From Mariniflexile fucanivorans (lineage in GTDB: Bacteria > Bacteroidota > Bacteroidia > Flavobacteriales > Flavobacteriaceae), in assembly GCF_004341235.1 (NCBI RefSeq), contig NZ_SLUP01000005.1:248001-312000 (forward strand): a stretch of DNA of 64,000 nucleotides, in the 5' to 3' direction. Below the pieces are notes generated by a model. That model was not told the origin of the DNA. It worked only from the letters and a program-made list of their open reading frames with translations, and did not search any database. The translations under genes and the position numbers were made by a program. Below are positions 19,897 through 29,353 of the stretch, piece after piece. How positions within the stretch are numbered: position 1 is the stretch's first letter; each line of letters opens with the position of its first letter.

Positions 19897-20994
19897 TTAT
19901 TTTTTAAGAATTTTTAAGTTCGCTACTTTATTATCTTCTCTAACTTTAACAATATATAAGCCAGAAGTTAAACCACGCATATCTACTGATTTACCAAAGG
20001 TTCTTATAATGTTTTTTCCAGTAATATCGAATACACTAATATGTAACGAACTGTTAGTTGTAGTTTCAAGATATAAAAAGTCTTCTACAGCATTTGGGTA
20101 GGCATTAAGTTCGTTTTCTCCAAAAGCAATATCTCCTACACTAAGATAACCACCGCCATAAATTGATGTGATTTGTGCTGCAGAAAGTGCAGAATCATAA
20201 ACCCTAAGATCATCGATACCGCCTCCATCAAACCATTTTTGAGAATTATTTTGATGACCTCTACTTCCAATAACAAGTTTGTCTGAAGTTGTATTAAAAG
20301 CAACAGTGCTACTACCTCCATCATTAGTTGTTTGTACACCATCTATGTAAAATTTAACGTCATTCAAAGTTGTTCCACCGGCGTAAGTAAACGCTACATG
20401 ATGCCAAACACCAACTTCTTCTAAACTTGGTGTTGTAATACCATTAACGTCATAATTACCGTTAACATTACCCCCGCCTACAGCTATTTGTATTCTATTG
20501 TTAGCACCATCTAATGTCCAAGTAACCCTTCCTTGAGCTGCAGAAAAACGATCTCCCATATTCAATATAACATGTGACCCTCCGCCAGAAGATATATCAT
20601 CAAATCTTATCCAAGCTGCAAAAGTACGAGCAGAATTACCTGTAATGAATAAAGCATTATCACTTTCAATTTTAGCATCAAGAGAATTACTAATTAAACC
20701 TTCACTGCCCGTATAAGCCCCAGTACCATCAACAGGATAACTAGAAAAGTCTAAAGCATAACTACCTTCTTTAGGTGTACCACTATTATAAAGAGCTGGA
20801 GACACATCTGAACCAATAACTTGAAAAGCAACAGGAAGTGTCATTCCTGGAGTTGCACCAACGTTTGTGGTTCCATTTAAATTGTTTTCAAATTGCACAT
20901 GTAACCAAGCATTAGGATCTTGTGCTTGTACAGTTGCAACTATTAAAGATACTATTGCAACAAAAGATAATTTTTTAAGTAATTTTTTCATCAT
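19897..20994 (-). CDS. LamG-like domain protein with T9SS sorting domain
   Basis: A 365-residue secreted protein with a signal peptide ending VQAQ (residue 25). One LamG/concanavalin-A-like jelly-roll spans about residues 50-280, with typical phrases such as GVWHHVAFTYAG and KFYIDGVQ. A type IX secretion C-terminal domain (about 295-365) starts at the AYPNAVEDFLYLE stretch and ends KVANLKILKK. It has no catalytic domain and is probably a surface glycan-binding protein. It has its own promoter region and terminator, so it is a single-gene unit between the two minus-strand operons. The 22-bp motif upstream links it to the sulfatase operon. Confidence 0.88.
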   Translation of the reverse strand: MMKKLLKKLSFVAIVSLIVATVQAQDPNAWLHVQFENNLNGTTNVGATPGMTLPVAFQVIGSDVSPALYNSGTPKEGSYALDFSSYPVDGTGAYTGSEGLISNSLDAKIESDNALFITGNSARTFAAWIRFDDISSGGGSHVILNMGDRFSAAQGRVTWTLDGANNRIQIAVGGGNVNGNYDVNGITTPSLEEVGVWHHVAFTYAGGTTLNDVKFYIDGVQTTNDGGSSTVAFNTTSDKLVIGSRGHQNNSQKWFDGGGIDDLRVYDSALSAAQITSIYGGGYLSVGDIAFGENELNAYPNAVEDFLYLETTTNSSLHISVFDITGKNIIRTFGKSVDMRGLTSGLYIVKVREDNKVANLKILKK

Positions 20995-21067
20995 AAAAAG
21001 GTTTATATGGATTAATTACTTAAAATTCTGAAAAAAGATATGTAAACCACTATTTTTTAGACGAATA

Positions 21068-21089
21068 ACAAATATGAAAAGGTGTTGGT
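21068..21089 (-). promoter_or_regulatory. shared 22-bp upstream motif, copy 2
   Basis: ACAAAT-N3-AAAAGGTGTTGGT on the plus strand, about 73 nt upstream of the LamG gene start. It matches the copy at 19650-19671 upstream of the sulfatase operon. Confidence 0.5.
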
Positions 21090-21164
21090 TAAAAAATTCA
21101 CTTTTTCGGTTCCCATTTATGCTTTTAATGTACCAGAATTGATAAATTTAATATTATACAACAA

Positions 21165-22349
21165 TCAATCTTCATAAGTAATATATGCTGAAACCAACCA
21201 ATGGTTTGATTTGTCCTTTTCTGCTTTAGTAGCCGGAATAGAAATTTTTAATGTTTGATTTCCAGATTTTAAATCTCCTAAGTCAACAACATAAGGTTCT
21301 ACTTTGGAACCTGGACACCAATTTGATCTTGACAAATCAGAGGATGCTAAACGTTCTTCAATTTCTTTTACTTGATATGTTTTTGTATTACGATCCATAT
21401 AAGCCGTGGAGTCTTTTTTTAACCAAACTCCAGAGGTCGGGTTAAATCTTCTAAACGACGCACAGTCATCACGCCACGGAATGGTATCTAAAACCAATTT
21501 ATTATTAATATAAACGCTATTTTTTATTTTAATGAATTCATCGCCGCCACTATGCCCACCATGACCCGTGGTTATATAATGTAATTTTGCGTTTTTAAGA
21601 TTCTTTTTCAATTCAAACGTATAATCCAGAGGGCCATCAGCAAAAAAATACGGTAATCCTTGTCCTTTTACGTAGCTAATCGTGTTTACTAAAGGAATAA
21701 CCTGAGTCGTTTTTCTGGGTCTGTTTGAATAGGATAAACTCAAATCTATAATGTAACCTTCTTTAACCCAAGAATCAATCCAAACACCAATATAAAACGT
21801 TCCTGTAACGATACTTTCAAGATCTGAGATATCTTGATTCCAAACCACTTCATTTTCCCATTTAGGAATATACACGGGTTTTCTGTGCTTCCCTTCTTCG
21901 TTGCTATAAAACCCAACTCCAAAAGGTGTCATAAATCGTAATAATTCAACAACAGGTTTATAGTCTTCAGTAGCTAAAACACCTCCATGTTTCTCACTCA
22001 TAAAAGAGGCTTCTGGAAACTTTTCTTCGTCTTTTGAAACATCTATTATGGATATTTGATTAGGGTCTGTAACCACAAAACACGACCCTGATTTATCCCA
22101 TCTATCGCCATTTGATTTTAAAGTTAGTTTGATAGAAACATCCGTTCCTTTAGGAAATTTTGGAACGGTTACTTTTTTTAAAACCACTCTTCCTCCTTGA
22201 AGCCTTATAACATCGGGATCTTGATTGGGGTCTGCTTTTCCGAAATTGATTATCTGATTTTTAAAAATGATTTTTTTGGAAGTATTTTGAGAAACTACCT
22301 TTTGATTTGTAATTAGAATTAGAAACAAAAAGATTAATCTGATGTTCAT
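21165..22349 (-). CDS. PNGase F-like peptide-N-glycosidase
   Basis: A 394-residue exported protein with a signal peptide ending VVSQ. It aligns by eye with the two jelly-roll domains of flavobacterial PNGase F. The W-D pair in NGDRWD (D85) matches catalytic D60, GGDEF (E271) matches E206, and SNWCPGS matches the conserved AGWCPG loop. The position of E118 is Asp here (WIDSW, D192). PNGase F hydrolyses the GlcNAc-Asn amide and frees whole N-glycans. Its start overlaps the GH92 stop by 4 bp, and glycosylasparaginase is the next gene upstream, both supporting an N-glycan role. Activity with the E-to-D change is not certain. Confidence 0.85.
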   Translation of the reverse strand: MNIRLIFLFLILITNQKVVSQNTSKKIIFKNQIINFGKADPNQDPDVIRLQGGRVVLKKVTVPKFPKGTDVSIKLTLKSNGDRWDKSGSCFVVTDPNQISIIDVSKDEEKFPEASFMSEKHGGVLATEDYKPVVELLRFMTPFGVGFYSNEEGKHRKPVYIPKWENEVVWNQDISDLESIVTGTFYIGVWIDSWVKEGYIIDLSLSYSNRPRKTTQVIPLVNTISYVKGQGLPYFFADGPLDYTFELKKNLKNAKLHYITTGHGGHSGGDEFIKIKNSVYINNKLVLDTIPWRDDCASFRRFNPTSGVWLKKDSTAYMDRNTKTYQVKEIEERLASSDLSRSNWCPGSKVEPYVVDLGDLKSGNQTLKISIPATKAEKDKSNHWLVSAYITYED

Positions 22350-24571
22350 TTTAAATTGATTTTTAATTTCGACCCTTTTACTAAATCTGAATGGTTTATA
22401 AAGTAACTTTTATGAATTTTATCATCCAACCAAATTTCACTAATCACCCCTTCTTTATTGCCTGTTTTTTCAGTAACTAATTCTTTTCCTTGATAATAAT
22501 TAGAATCTAGAGTTATAATTATTTTATCGAATACTGGAGTTGTTATCGTGTAAATTGGTTCGCCGGGAACTATAGGATAAATACCCATCATACTATAAAT
22601 TAACCAAGCGGACATGGTTCCTGTGTCATCATTTCCTGGAAGTCCTGCTGGCTTATTTTGAAAGTATTCCTTTATCAATTTAGTAACCATTTTTTGTGTT
22701 CGCCATTCTTCACCTTTTACATAGTTGAACAAATAAGGATAAGCGATGTCTGGTTCGTTAGCCATATCAAATTGATTGGTATCAAACACTTTTTGTAATT
22801 GTGCACTAAACGCTTTTGGTCCGCCCATTAATTTCATTAACCCATTAATGTCGTGCGACACCATAAAGGCATATTGCCATGCATTGCCTTCAATAAAGCC
22901 AATGTTTTTGGTGAAATTGGCACCTGCTAAAGGGTCAAATGGCTCGTAAAATGTGCCATCATTATTTCGGGGACGTAAGAGTTTTAAATTTTTATCGAAC
23001 AATGCTCTGTATGAAATGGCGCGTTTTGAAAATCGTTTGTAATCTTCTTTTTTATTTAATGCTTTTGCTAATAATGCTATTGAAAAATCGGTCGTATTGT
23101 ATTCTTGTGTGGTAGAAACGGAGCCTTCTTGTTCTGTGGTTAAATAGCCTTTTTCTATATAGGTTTTTATTCCAGGTCGTAACGGATTATTTTCTAGTGC
23201 ATCAGCGCTCTTAACCATAGCTTGGTATGCCTTTTCAATATCAAAATCCTGAATACCTTTTAAATAGGTATCGGTTAATATGATACCCGCTGGGTCGCCT
23301 ACCATTGTGGTTGTTTCGGTAGCGTTTAGTTCCCATTTGGGCAACCAGCCACTTTCATCATAAATATCCAACATGCTTTTTACCATGTCTGACTGCTGCC
23401 TAGGATACACTAATGACATCAGCGCATGAAGGTTTCTATACGTATCCCAAAAAGAGAATACTGTAAACCGGGTCCCTGCTGTTTTTAGAGTCTCGCGCGT
23501 TGCCATTTTTGGATAATCGCCATTATAATCATTAAGAATATTTGGGTGAATTAACGTGTGATACAAGGCCGTATAAAATATGGTTTTATCATCTTCTGTT
23601 CCGCCTTCCACTTTAATTTTTGACAAGTTTTCGTTCCAAGAAGATGCTGTTTGATTATAAATTTCTTCAAACGATAAATCGTGTGTTTCCTTTTCTAAAT
23701 TTTCTCTTGCATTTTGGATACTTACATACGACACGCCCACTTTCACTTCTATTTGCGTAGGTTTTTCAAAAGTATAGCTAAAATAACTTCCAATGCTATC
23801 GCCTAAAACCTCTTTACGATAGCCTTCCAACAATCTTGTTTTACCATTATAAGACATCCATTTTGCTTCTTCACCTTTGTATGTACTGGGTGTTTTCCAA
23901 ACTCCAAAAACATCCGCTGGTTTACTAAATTTCGCAACAAAATAAACAGGATATGCTTCTTCTGGTTTGTAATAACAAAACGACCCAACTGTTCTCATTC
24001 CCTCAATTTCGGTGGAGGATACAATTTTAATAGACGCGCCTTCTTCATTGGTTAAACCTAAACCTAGATTTAATAAGATATTGGATTTTCCTTTAGGAAA
24101 CGAATATCTGGAAACACCCGTTCTTGTTGTTGCTGTGGTTTCTACTTTTATATTGTACTTATTTAAAACCGAGCTGTAATAACCTGCTTTTGCTGATTCA
24201 TTGGAATATGTAGAACCGTATTTTAAATGATTGGTTTCAACATTTCCAGTGGTTGGCATGAGTAAAATAACACCCAAATCTGGACAGCCAACACCACTTA
24301 AATTAACATGCGAAAAGCCCGTTAAAAACGTATTTTCATTCACGTATGGGTTGGACAACCACCGACTGTCCTTTTCTAAAATATTTTGTTTTCCTGCTAC
24401 GTTAAAAGGTGACACACTTACCATGCCTCTTGGCGCAATGGCACCGGGGTTGGTAGCTCCATAATTAGACGTTCCTATAAACGGGTTTACATACGTAGCA
24501 TACTCTTGAGCTGCTACGTACGAAACACTTGAACAAAACAAAATTAAAAACAAAATGACTTTTCTATACAT
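22346..24571 (-). CDS. GH92 alpha-mannosidase
   Basis: A 741-residue exported enzyme with a signal peptide ending YVAAQ. It has the GH92 signature at the N-terminus (YVNPFIGTSNYG...PGAIAPRGMVSVSPFN), the conserved EGNAWQYAF motif and GNDDTGTMSAW near the C-terminus. GH92 are calcium-dependent inverting exo-alpha-mannosidases, mostly acting on N-glycan alpha-1,2/3/6-linked mannose. It follows glycosylasparaginase directly and overlaps the PNGase F-like gene. It is a distant paralogue of the GH92 at 31042-33288; two members probably cover different mannose linkages. Confidence 0.95.
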   Translation of the reverse strand: MYRKVILFLILFCSSVSYVAAQEYATYVNPFIGTSNYGATNPGAIAPRGMVSVSPFNVAGKQNILEKDSRWLSNPYVNENTFLTGFSHVNLSGVGCPDLGVILLMPTTGNVETNHLKYGSTYSNESAKAGYYSSVLNKYNIKVETTATTRTGVSRYSFPKGKSNILLNLGLGLTNEEGASIKIVSSTEIEGMRTVGSFCYYKPEEAYPVYFVAKFSKPADVFGVWKTPSTYKGEEAKWMSYNGKTRLLEGYRKEVLGDSIGSYFSYTFEKPTQIEVKVGVSYVSIQNARENLEKETHDLSFEEIYNQTASSWNENLSKIKVEGGTEDDKTIFYTALYHTLIHPNILNDYNGDYPKMATRETLKTAGTRFTVFSFWDTYRNLHALMSLVYPRQQSDMVKSMLDIYDESGWLPKWELNATETTTMVGDPAGIILTDTYLKGIQDFDIEKAYQAMVKSADALENNPLRPGIKTYIEKGYLTTEQEGSVSTTQEYNTTDFSIALLAKALNKKEDYKRFSKRAISYRALFDKNLKLLRPRNNDGTFYEPFDPLAGANFTKNIGFIEGNAWQYAFMVSHDINGLMKLMGGPKAFSAQLQKVFDTNQFDMANEPDIAYPYLFNYVKGEEWRTQKMVTKLIKEYFQNKPAGLPGNDDTGTMSAWLIYSMMGIYPIVPGEPIYTITTPVFDKIIITLDSNYYQGKELVTEKTGNKEGVISEIWLDDKIHKSYFINHSDLVKGSKLKINLK

Positions 24572-25594
24572 TTATTTATCTTCTTTCGACATTTTTGAAC
24601 TTGCAGATTCCATTCTATTTCCCTTTTCATCATCGCAAACAGCATAATTAAAACCTGGTCTTATACTGTAACCAGCATGCTCACCATTTTTATTAACCGC
24701 TATAAAACCCACTTGCAAGTATGCCATGTCTTTGTGGTTTTTATGTTTATTATAAATACGCTCCACAATTTCTTTACACGCTTCATGGGGTGATTTTCCT
24801 TGTCGCATAAGTTCTACTACCATGGCGCTTCCTGCGGTTCTTATAACCGCTTCACCTAAACCTGTTGCAGCTGCTGCACCAACTTCGTTATCTAGAAAAA
24901 GACCAGCTCCAATAATAGGAGAATCGCCAACACGACCATGCATTTTCCAAGCAGCACCACTCGTGGTACAACCGCCTGATAAATTGCCTTCTTCATCTAA
25001 AACCAACATACTAATGGTATCGTGGTTTTCAATATTTATGATTGGCTTATATTTTGAATTTTCTAACCACTTTTCCCAAGCCAACTTGGATTTTTCAGTT
25101 AGCAAATTTTCTTCTTTAAAACCTTCAGAAAGTGCAAATTGCAAAGCGCCTTCACCAGTAAGCATAACGTGCGGCGTGTTCTCTAATACTTTTTGCGCCA
25201 CAGCAATGGGGTGTTTAATGCCTTGTAGAAAAGACACCGCACCACAATCGCTATTTTTATCCATAACGCAGGCATCCAACGTTACTTTACCCTCTCTATC
25301 GGGTAAACCACCATAACCTACGCTTCTCACTTCTGGGTCTGCTTCGGGAATACCAACACCAGCCACAATAGCATCCAAAGTAGACGCTCCGTTTTTTAAT
25401 TGGTTCCAAGCTTCTTCATTGGCAGGTAAACCATGATTCCATGTTGAAATTATCAATGGTTTTTTTATTGGTTTTTTTGGAACTACTTTTTGAGTTGAAG
25501 TGACTACGTTTGCATGTGAAGCACAGGAAAATAACGCACTAAGTCCGACAGATCCTAATGCTGCTTTTTTTATAAATTTTCTTCTATCTGACAT
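24572..25594 (-). CDS. N4-(beta-N-acetylglucosaminyl)-L-asparaginase (glycosylasparaginase)
   Basis: I start at the Met at 25594, which opens a twin-arginine-like signal (SDRRKFIKKAALG) with a Cys near residue 24. A longer reading to 25732 adds an unlikely leader that crosses a palindromic repeat. The 340-residue protein has the family's self-cleavage site: T193 in NHDTISM becomes the N-terminal nucleophile of the beta-subunit. A GRVGDSPIIGAG stretch follows. The enzyme cleaves the GlcNAc-Asn bond once peptide has been removed, complementing PNGase. It is 0 bp from the GH92 start, with a 161-bp gap upstream. Confidence 0.93.
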   Translation of the reverse strand: MSDRRKFIKKAALGSVGLSALFSCASHANVVTSTQKVVPKKPIKKPLIISTWNHGLPANEEAWNQLKNGASTLDAIVAGVGIPEADPEVRSVGYGGLPDREGKVTLDACVMDKNSDCGAVSFLQGIKHPIAVAQKVLENTPHVMLTGEGALQFALSEGFKEENLLTEKSKLAWEKWLENSKYKPIINIENHDTISMLVLDEEGNLSGGCTTSGAAWKMHGRVGDSPIIGAGLFLDNEVGAAAATGLGEAVIRTAGSAMVVELMRQGKSPHEACKEIVERIYNKHKNHKDMAYLQVGFIAVNKNGEHAGYSIRPGFNYAVCDDEKGNRMESASSKMSKEDK

Positions 25595-25642
25595 ATTGCT
25601 ATTACATAAAAAACTACTGAGTACATGACAAAAATAAAAAAG

Positions 25643-25715
25643 TATCACATTGAGTGCAATCGAAATACTTTTGAAAACGATATCTCTATTGTCTTCGACT
25701 GCGCTCAGACTGATA
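25643..25715. repeat. REP-like imperfect palindrome
   Basis: The left arm 25643-25666 and right arm 25692-25715 are inverted copies with about 17 of 24 bases paired. Both carry the core TGAG-N-GCA-N-TCGAA. It sits in the 161-bp gap between the glycosylasparaginase and GHL10-like genes. The half-core recurs near 38075-38090 in the larger palindrome. It may form a stem inside the operon message. Confidence 0.55.
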
Positions 25716-25755
25716 CCTGAATAAATAATCAATTTTTGTCATATACTAAAAACTG

Positions 25756-26868
25756 TTATTCTTTTGAAGTTTTAATTACTTCAAATTGTTCATCAGTCAT
25801 ATGATAATCATCAAAAAACGCAACGCCTTTCGCGCCATTATCTTTTGCCATTTGGATGGCTTCGTTTAATTCGGCACTAGTCAATTTTGGCGTGTATAAA
25901 CCTGTATGCAATTCTGTTGACTTACCTTCCAAATCATCAATTCCTTGTTTAGTTGCATAACCAATCCAATCTAATTCTTCATTGTAAAAGTTATAATAAA
26001 TCATTGGCAACACCATATCAACTTTCCATTTATCCCAACGTTGGCGCACCATGTGGTCTGCCATTTCTGGGTACGGAAATACGGCGGCACTTAATTTTTT
26101 GTTGTGTTTATGAACCATATCATAAGCCTCAGCAACCAACGATTTTATTTCGTTTAAACGGAAATTTTTCCACTCCATATCAATCGCTGGGTTTTCCATT
26201 TCTCGCGGATTTTTATGGTGTATTGCCATAAATTTTTCGACACTAGCATCCGAATAATCGAAATCGTAATCCGGTAACTCTTCTTCTTGTTTTAAATCAT
26301 ATTTCGGCAATAAACCAATGGGCAAATACACGTCTGGGTAACGAATATAATCTAAATGGACGCTGGTTACACCTTCAACCTCTGCTAAACCTTCCACCAA
26401 ACTTAAAATGTGTTTTCTAGCTTCAGGGTGACTTGGTGATAACCATTGGTAATACCCCACGTATGGTCTTTCATCTTTATTAAAACAAGATTTTCCGCTA
26501 CGGCTAACCATGTACCATTCTGGGTGTTGTAACGCTATGGAATCTCCTGGTCTGTTCGTTGTAAACATCCACGCATGCACTTCTAAACCAGCCGCTTTTG
26601 CTAATGGCGTGACTCTTTTTAATAATTTTGGATCTGCACCGGTATTGATTAAAACCGCATCTATACCATTGCTTTTCAATTTATTGAAATGAGCTGTGAA
26701 TTCTGAATCTGATTTTTTATTCCCAACCGTAATCCAATTCCAATATTTGAAACTTGGTTCTATCACATTTGATGCTTCACTTTCGGTTATTTCCTTAGAT
26801 TTTACTTTCGTATTGCATGACACAAAAATCAGAGCAAGTGAAAAAAAGGCTATTTTTAATAATTTCAT
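25756..26868 (-). CDS. GHL10-like (family-10-like glycosyl hydrolase) lipoprotein
   Basis: The start at 26868 is chosen because it opens directly into a lipoprotein signal (ALIFVSC). An upstream in-frame Met exists at 26910 but overlaps the preceding gene. The mature protein is a TIM-barrel-type sequence of the COG1649/GHL10 type, with INTGAD, HAWMFTTN, VHLDYIRYPD and LPMIYYNFY. The conserved Asp in HLDYIRYPD is likely catalytic by analogy. No activity is firmly assigned to most of this group. Its place between glycosylasparaginase and a CBM9-like lipoprotein suggests action on N-glycan or glycopeptide fragments, which is inference. Confidence 0.75.
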   Translation of the reverse strand: MKLLKIAFFSLALIFVSCNTKVKSKEITESEASNVIEPSFKYWNWITVGNKKSDSEFTAHFNKLKSNGIDAVLINTGADPKLLKRVTPLAKAAGLEVHAWMFTTNRPGDSIALQHPEWYMVSRSGKSCFNKDERPYVGYYQWLSPSHPEARKHILSLVEGLAEVEGVTSVHLDYIRYPDVYLPIGLLPKYDLKQEEELPDYDFDYSDASVEKFMAIHHKNPREMENPAIDMEWKNFRLNEIKSLVAEAYDMVHKHNKKLSAAVFPYPEMADHMVRQRWDKWKVDMVLPMIYYNFYNEELDWIGYATKQGIDDLEGKSTELHTGLYTPKLTSAELNEAIQMAKDNGAKGVAFFDDYHMTDEQFEVIKTSKE

Positions 26869-26875
26869 ACTTAAT

Positions 26876-27946
26876 TTATTTTGATATGAATTTTCCATCT
26901 TCTTTAACAATCAATAGTTTATTTGTAAATGGGCTTTGAATGGATACATTAAAACCCGTTTTATGATTTTCTAATTTAGGAATTATTGTTTTTCCTTCGA
27001 CTTTTATGTCCGATTTTGTTAAGCTATCCATTGAAGTTAAATAGCTACCATGTTCTTTAAAATGAGCGTTTTGCTTGCGATACAGTTTGTACAATTCCCA
27101 TTTAATTTTTTCATCTTTAGAAATTTGGAAACTATCTAAATCACCAACTGGTTTTGAAGAAAAATACACATAGCCCCATTTTTCAGGTTCGTGCATATTG
27201 ATAACGCCCATGGGCGACCACACCCAGTTGTATTCGTGTAAAAATTTGCCGTTTGCACCCTTTTTTCTTTCGTATTTACCATCGGTAATTTGAAAATCCC
27301 AATTAACACGAGAAAAATTCACTCTCCAAAATGTATCGGTTGGTACATTTTTTTGGAAATATCCTGTTTTATAAGCTGACCACGGAATAGCCATTTCTAA
27401 AGTCCAGCCTGCATCTACATCGTTTGGATTGTTGATGGTTCCATGTACTTTTACTGCCGATTTTAATCCTGTAATATTCCAATCGTTTAATACTATGTTT
27501 TCATCGCGATATGGTTTCGAAACAAATAAATCCCACGCCGTATTTAAGGCATTGATTTCTAATTCGTAATAATTATGAGTATCGCCATCAGGGTCTATAA
27601 ATACCTCAAAATCATTGTTATAAAAAATAATAGTGTCGCGTTTTGTTAAATTTGCCCAAACATGAGGTTCTTCCATTTTTGCCAAAATGTAAAAATAAGT
27701 ATCGTCCCATAGCATTTTTACTTGGGTTTTGTACTTGGGCTGTTTTACGCCTTCAATATCGATAAAAGGGTTTGACCATTGGGTTTTATTCCAAGAACTA
27801 TCGGAATCTTCACCATCAATTTTAATGGTTTCAGAAGTTTTATAGGCAATATAGCTTTTCGGCATTATTTCAATATTAGATTGCGAACAACCCAAGGCTG
27901 AAATGCCTCCAAATAATGTTATTAAGAATTTAAGTTTTAAACTCAT
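26876..27946 (-). CDS. CBM9-like carbohydrate-binding lipoprotein
   Basis: A 356-residue protein with a lipoprotein signal (ISALGC). The CBM9/DOMON-like fold spans about residues 40-240: KIDGEDSDSSW, WDDTYFYILAKMEEP, NDFEVFIDPDGD and YYELEINALNTAWD are typical. A ~110-residue C-terminal tail has no clear match. No glycosidase active site is visible, so it is probably a surface or periplasmic sugar-binding partner. It is 8 bp from GH130 upstream and 7 bp from the GHL10-like gene downstream; both neighbours suggest use on mannose/GlcNAc oligosaccharides. Confidence 0.8.
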   Translation of the reverse strand: MSLKLKFLITLFGGISALGCSQSNIEIMPKSYIAYKTSETIKIDGEDSDSSWNKTQWSNPFIDIEGVKQPKYKTQVKMLWDDTYFYILAKMEEPHVWANLTKRDTIIFYNNDFEVFIDPDGDTHNYYELEINALNTAWDLFVSKPYRDENIVLNDWNITGLKSAVKVHGTINNPNDVDAGWTLEMAIPWSAYKTGYFQKNVPTDTFWRVNFSRVNWDFQITDGKYERKKGANGKFLHEYNWVWSPMGVINMHEPEKWGYVYFSSKPVGDLDSFQISKDEKIKWELYKLYRKQNAHFKEHGSYLTSMDSLTKSDIKVEGKTIIPKLENHKTGFNVSIQSPFTNKLLIVKEDGKFISK

Positions 27947-27954
27947 TTTAACCT

Positions 27955-28920
27955 TTATAAGCTATTGTTTTTTGTAAATTCTACTACCTCACTAAGTTTT
28001 CCGAAAGCCAAAGCTACCACAGTATCTGCTGCCCCATAATAAACTGCTAGTTTATCTTCTTCAGTATCGTGCAATGCCGCACATGGAAATACCACATTAG
28101 GCACATCACCAACTTGTTCGTATAACTCCGCTGGCCCTAATAAATAAGGTTGCGTTCTATATTTCACTTTATCAGGTTCATTTTCTTCTAAAAGCGCGGA
28201 ACCCATCGCATATCGAAATCCGTTACAAGTATTTATTACTCCATGATAAATCATGAGCCAACCTTCGTTTGTTAGAATAGGAATGGGGCCTGCTCCAATT
28301 TTTGTGCATTGCCACGCACTATCTGCAAAATTTGAGGCTTTCATAACGCAACGGTGCTCGCCCCAGTATTTCATATCTGGACTGAAACTAACGTAAATAT
28401 CGCCAAAAGGTGTATGCCCATTATCACTCGGTCTGCTTAACATGGCGTATTTTCCATTTATTTTCTTCGGAAATAACACCCCATTTCTATTAAAAGGAAG
28501 AAAAGCATTTTCACACTGAAAAAATTCTTTAAAATCGAATGTGTATCCAATACCAATAGTTGGTCCGTGATACCCATTACACCAAGTTATCCAATAGCGG
28601 TCTTCAATAAAAACAACTCGGGGGTCGTATTTATAATCGGATTGAATCATGTCGGTATTTCCTGCTTTCATCTGTATAGGTTCGTGCTCGATATCCCAAT
28701 TAATGCCATCTTTACTAAAACCAGCAAAAATATTCATTTGTACCGCTTTATTATCACATCTAAAAACACCTGCAAATCCATCTTTAAAAGGTACAACGGC
28801 ACTATTAAAAACACTATTAGATGTTGGTATAGCATACCTGTCAATTATAGGGTTTTCACTATAACGCCACATCACATCATTACAATTTTCTGGCTTATCT
28901 TGCCATGGCATATTACTCAT
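27955..28920 (-). CDS. GH130 beta-mannoside phosphorylase/hydrolase
   Basis: A 321-residue five-bladed propeller protein with no signal peptide, so cytoplasmic. GH130 signatures are [25 protein letters not shown] and KIGAGPIPI. Family members phosphorolyse or hydrolyse beta-1,4-mannosides, including the Man-beta-1,4-GlcNAc core left after N-glycan trimming. The neighbouring GH92, PNGase F-like and transporter genes make that core the likely substrate. An upstream Met four residues before the second one makes the exact start slightly uncertain. Confidence 0.9.
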   Translation of the reverse strand: MSNMPWQDKPENCNDVMWRYSENPIIDRYAIPTSNSVFNSAVVPFKDGFAGVFRCDNKAVQMNIFAGFSKDGINWDIEHEPIQMKAGNTDMIQSDYKYDPRVVFIEDRYWITWCNGYHGPTIGIGYTFDFKEFFQCENAFLPFNRNGVLFPKKINGKYAMLSRPSDNGHTPFGDIYVSFSPDMKYWGEHRCVMKASNFADSAWQCTKIGAGPIPILTNEGWLMIYHGVINTCNGFRYAMGSALLEENEPDKVKYRTQPYLLGPAELYEQVGDVPNVVFPCAALHDTEEDKLAVYYGAADTVVALAFGKLSEVVEFTKNNSL

Positions 28921-28931
28921 ATTCTTACTTC

Positions 28932-29141
28932 TTATTTTTTGTGTTTTATAATTCTATCTAACCATGTGTATTTTAAAATAACCGAAGTTATTATAAATAC
29001 AGCGAAAGTTATAAATGTTTTTGGGTAATCTTGTGAAGCAAAAAATATTGGCAACAAAATCATACTCGATTGCCATATAATAAAGACCATGAAACTTAAC
29101 TTTTCTGGTTTATCTTGATAGATTATCCCGATTGTTTTCAT
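28932..29141 (-). CDS. 69-aa membrane ORF, duplicate of the symporter tail
   Basis: Two predicted membrane segments. It is a paralogue of the last ~55 residues of the adjacent symporter: both share [17 protein letters not shown] and [10 protein letters not shown]. The DNA shows a tandem duplication with a 212-bp offset, with the two stop codons aligned at 28932 and 29144. Blocks of 30 or more bases are nearly identical. It starts 2 bp after the symporter stop and could be translated by coupling. It is either a remnant or a small partner protein; I cannot tell. Confidence 0.6.
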   Translation of the reverse strand: MKTIGIIYQDKPEKLSFMVFIIWQSSMILLPIFFASQDYPKTFITFAVFIITSVILKYTWLDRIIKHKK

Positions 29142-29353
29142 TCTTAATCTTTGTATTTTTTCACTTTATCTAACCACGTGTATTTTAAAATAACCGAAGT
29201 TAAAATAAATACCACTAACGCCATCCCTGTTTTAGGATAATCCCGTATCATAAAATAAATTGGCAATAAAATCATACTCGATTGCCAAATAATACCAATG
29301 ATACAATTTAACATGTCCATGCTAAAATCTGTGTTTTTAGTAACACTTTCGTC
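28932..29353. repeat. 212-bp tandem duplication of the symporter 3' end
   Basis: Copy 1 (about 28932-29141) and copy 2 (about 29144-29353) match at a fixed 212-bp offset. At 28958-28990 versus 29170-29202, 32 of 33 bases agree. A second similar block starts at 29050 versus 29262. Divergence is higher at the N-terminal end of the copy. Confidence 0.85.

Noticed and set aside
24822-25316. 164-codon plus-strand frame opposite glycosylasparaginase
   Set aside because: It is antisense to a firmly identified gene and its translation shows no domain or signal.
25595-25732. N-terminal extension of glycosylasparaginase
   Set aside because: The extension reads through the palindromic repeat and lies before a good twin-arginine-like signal start at 25594.
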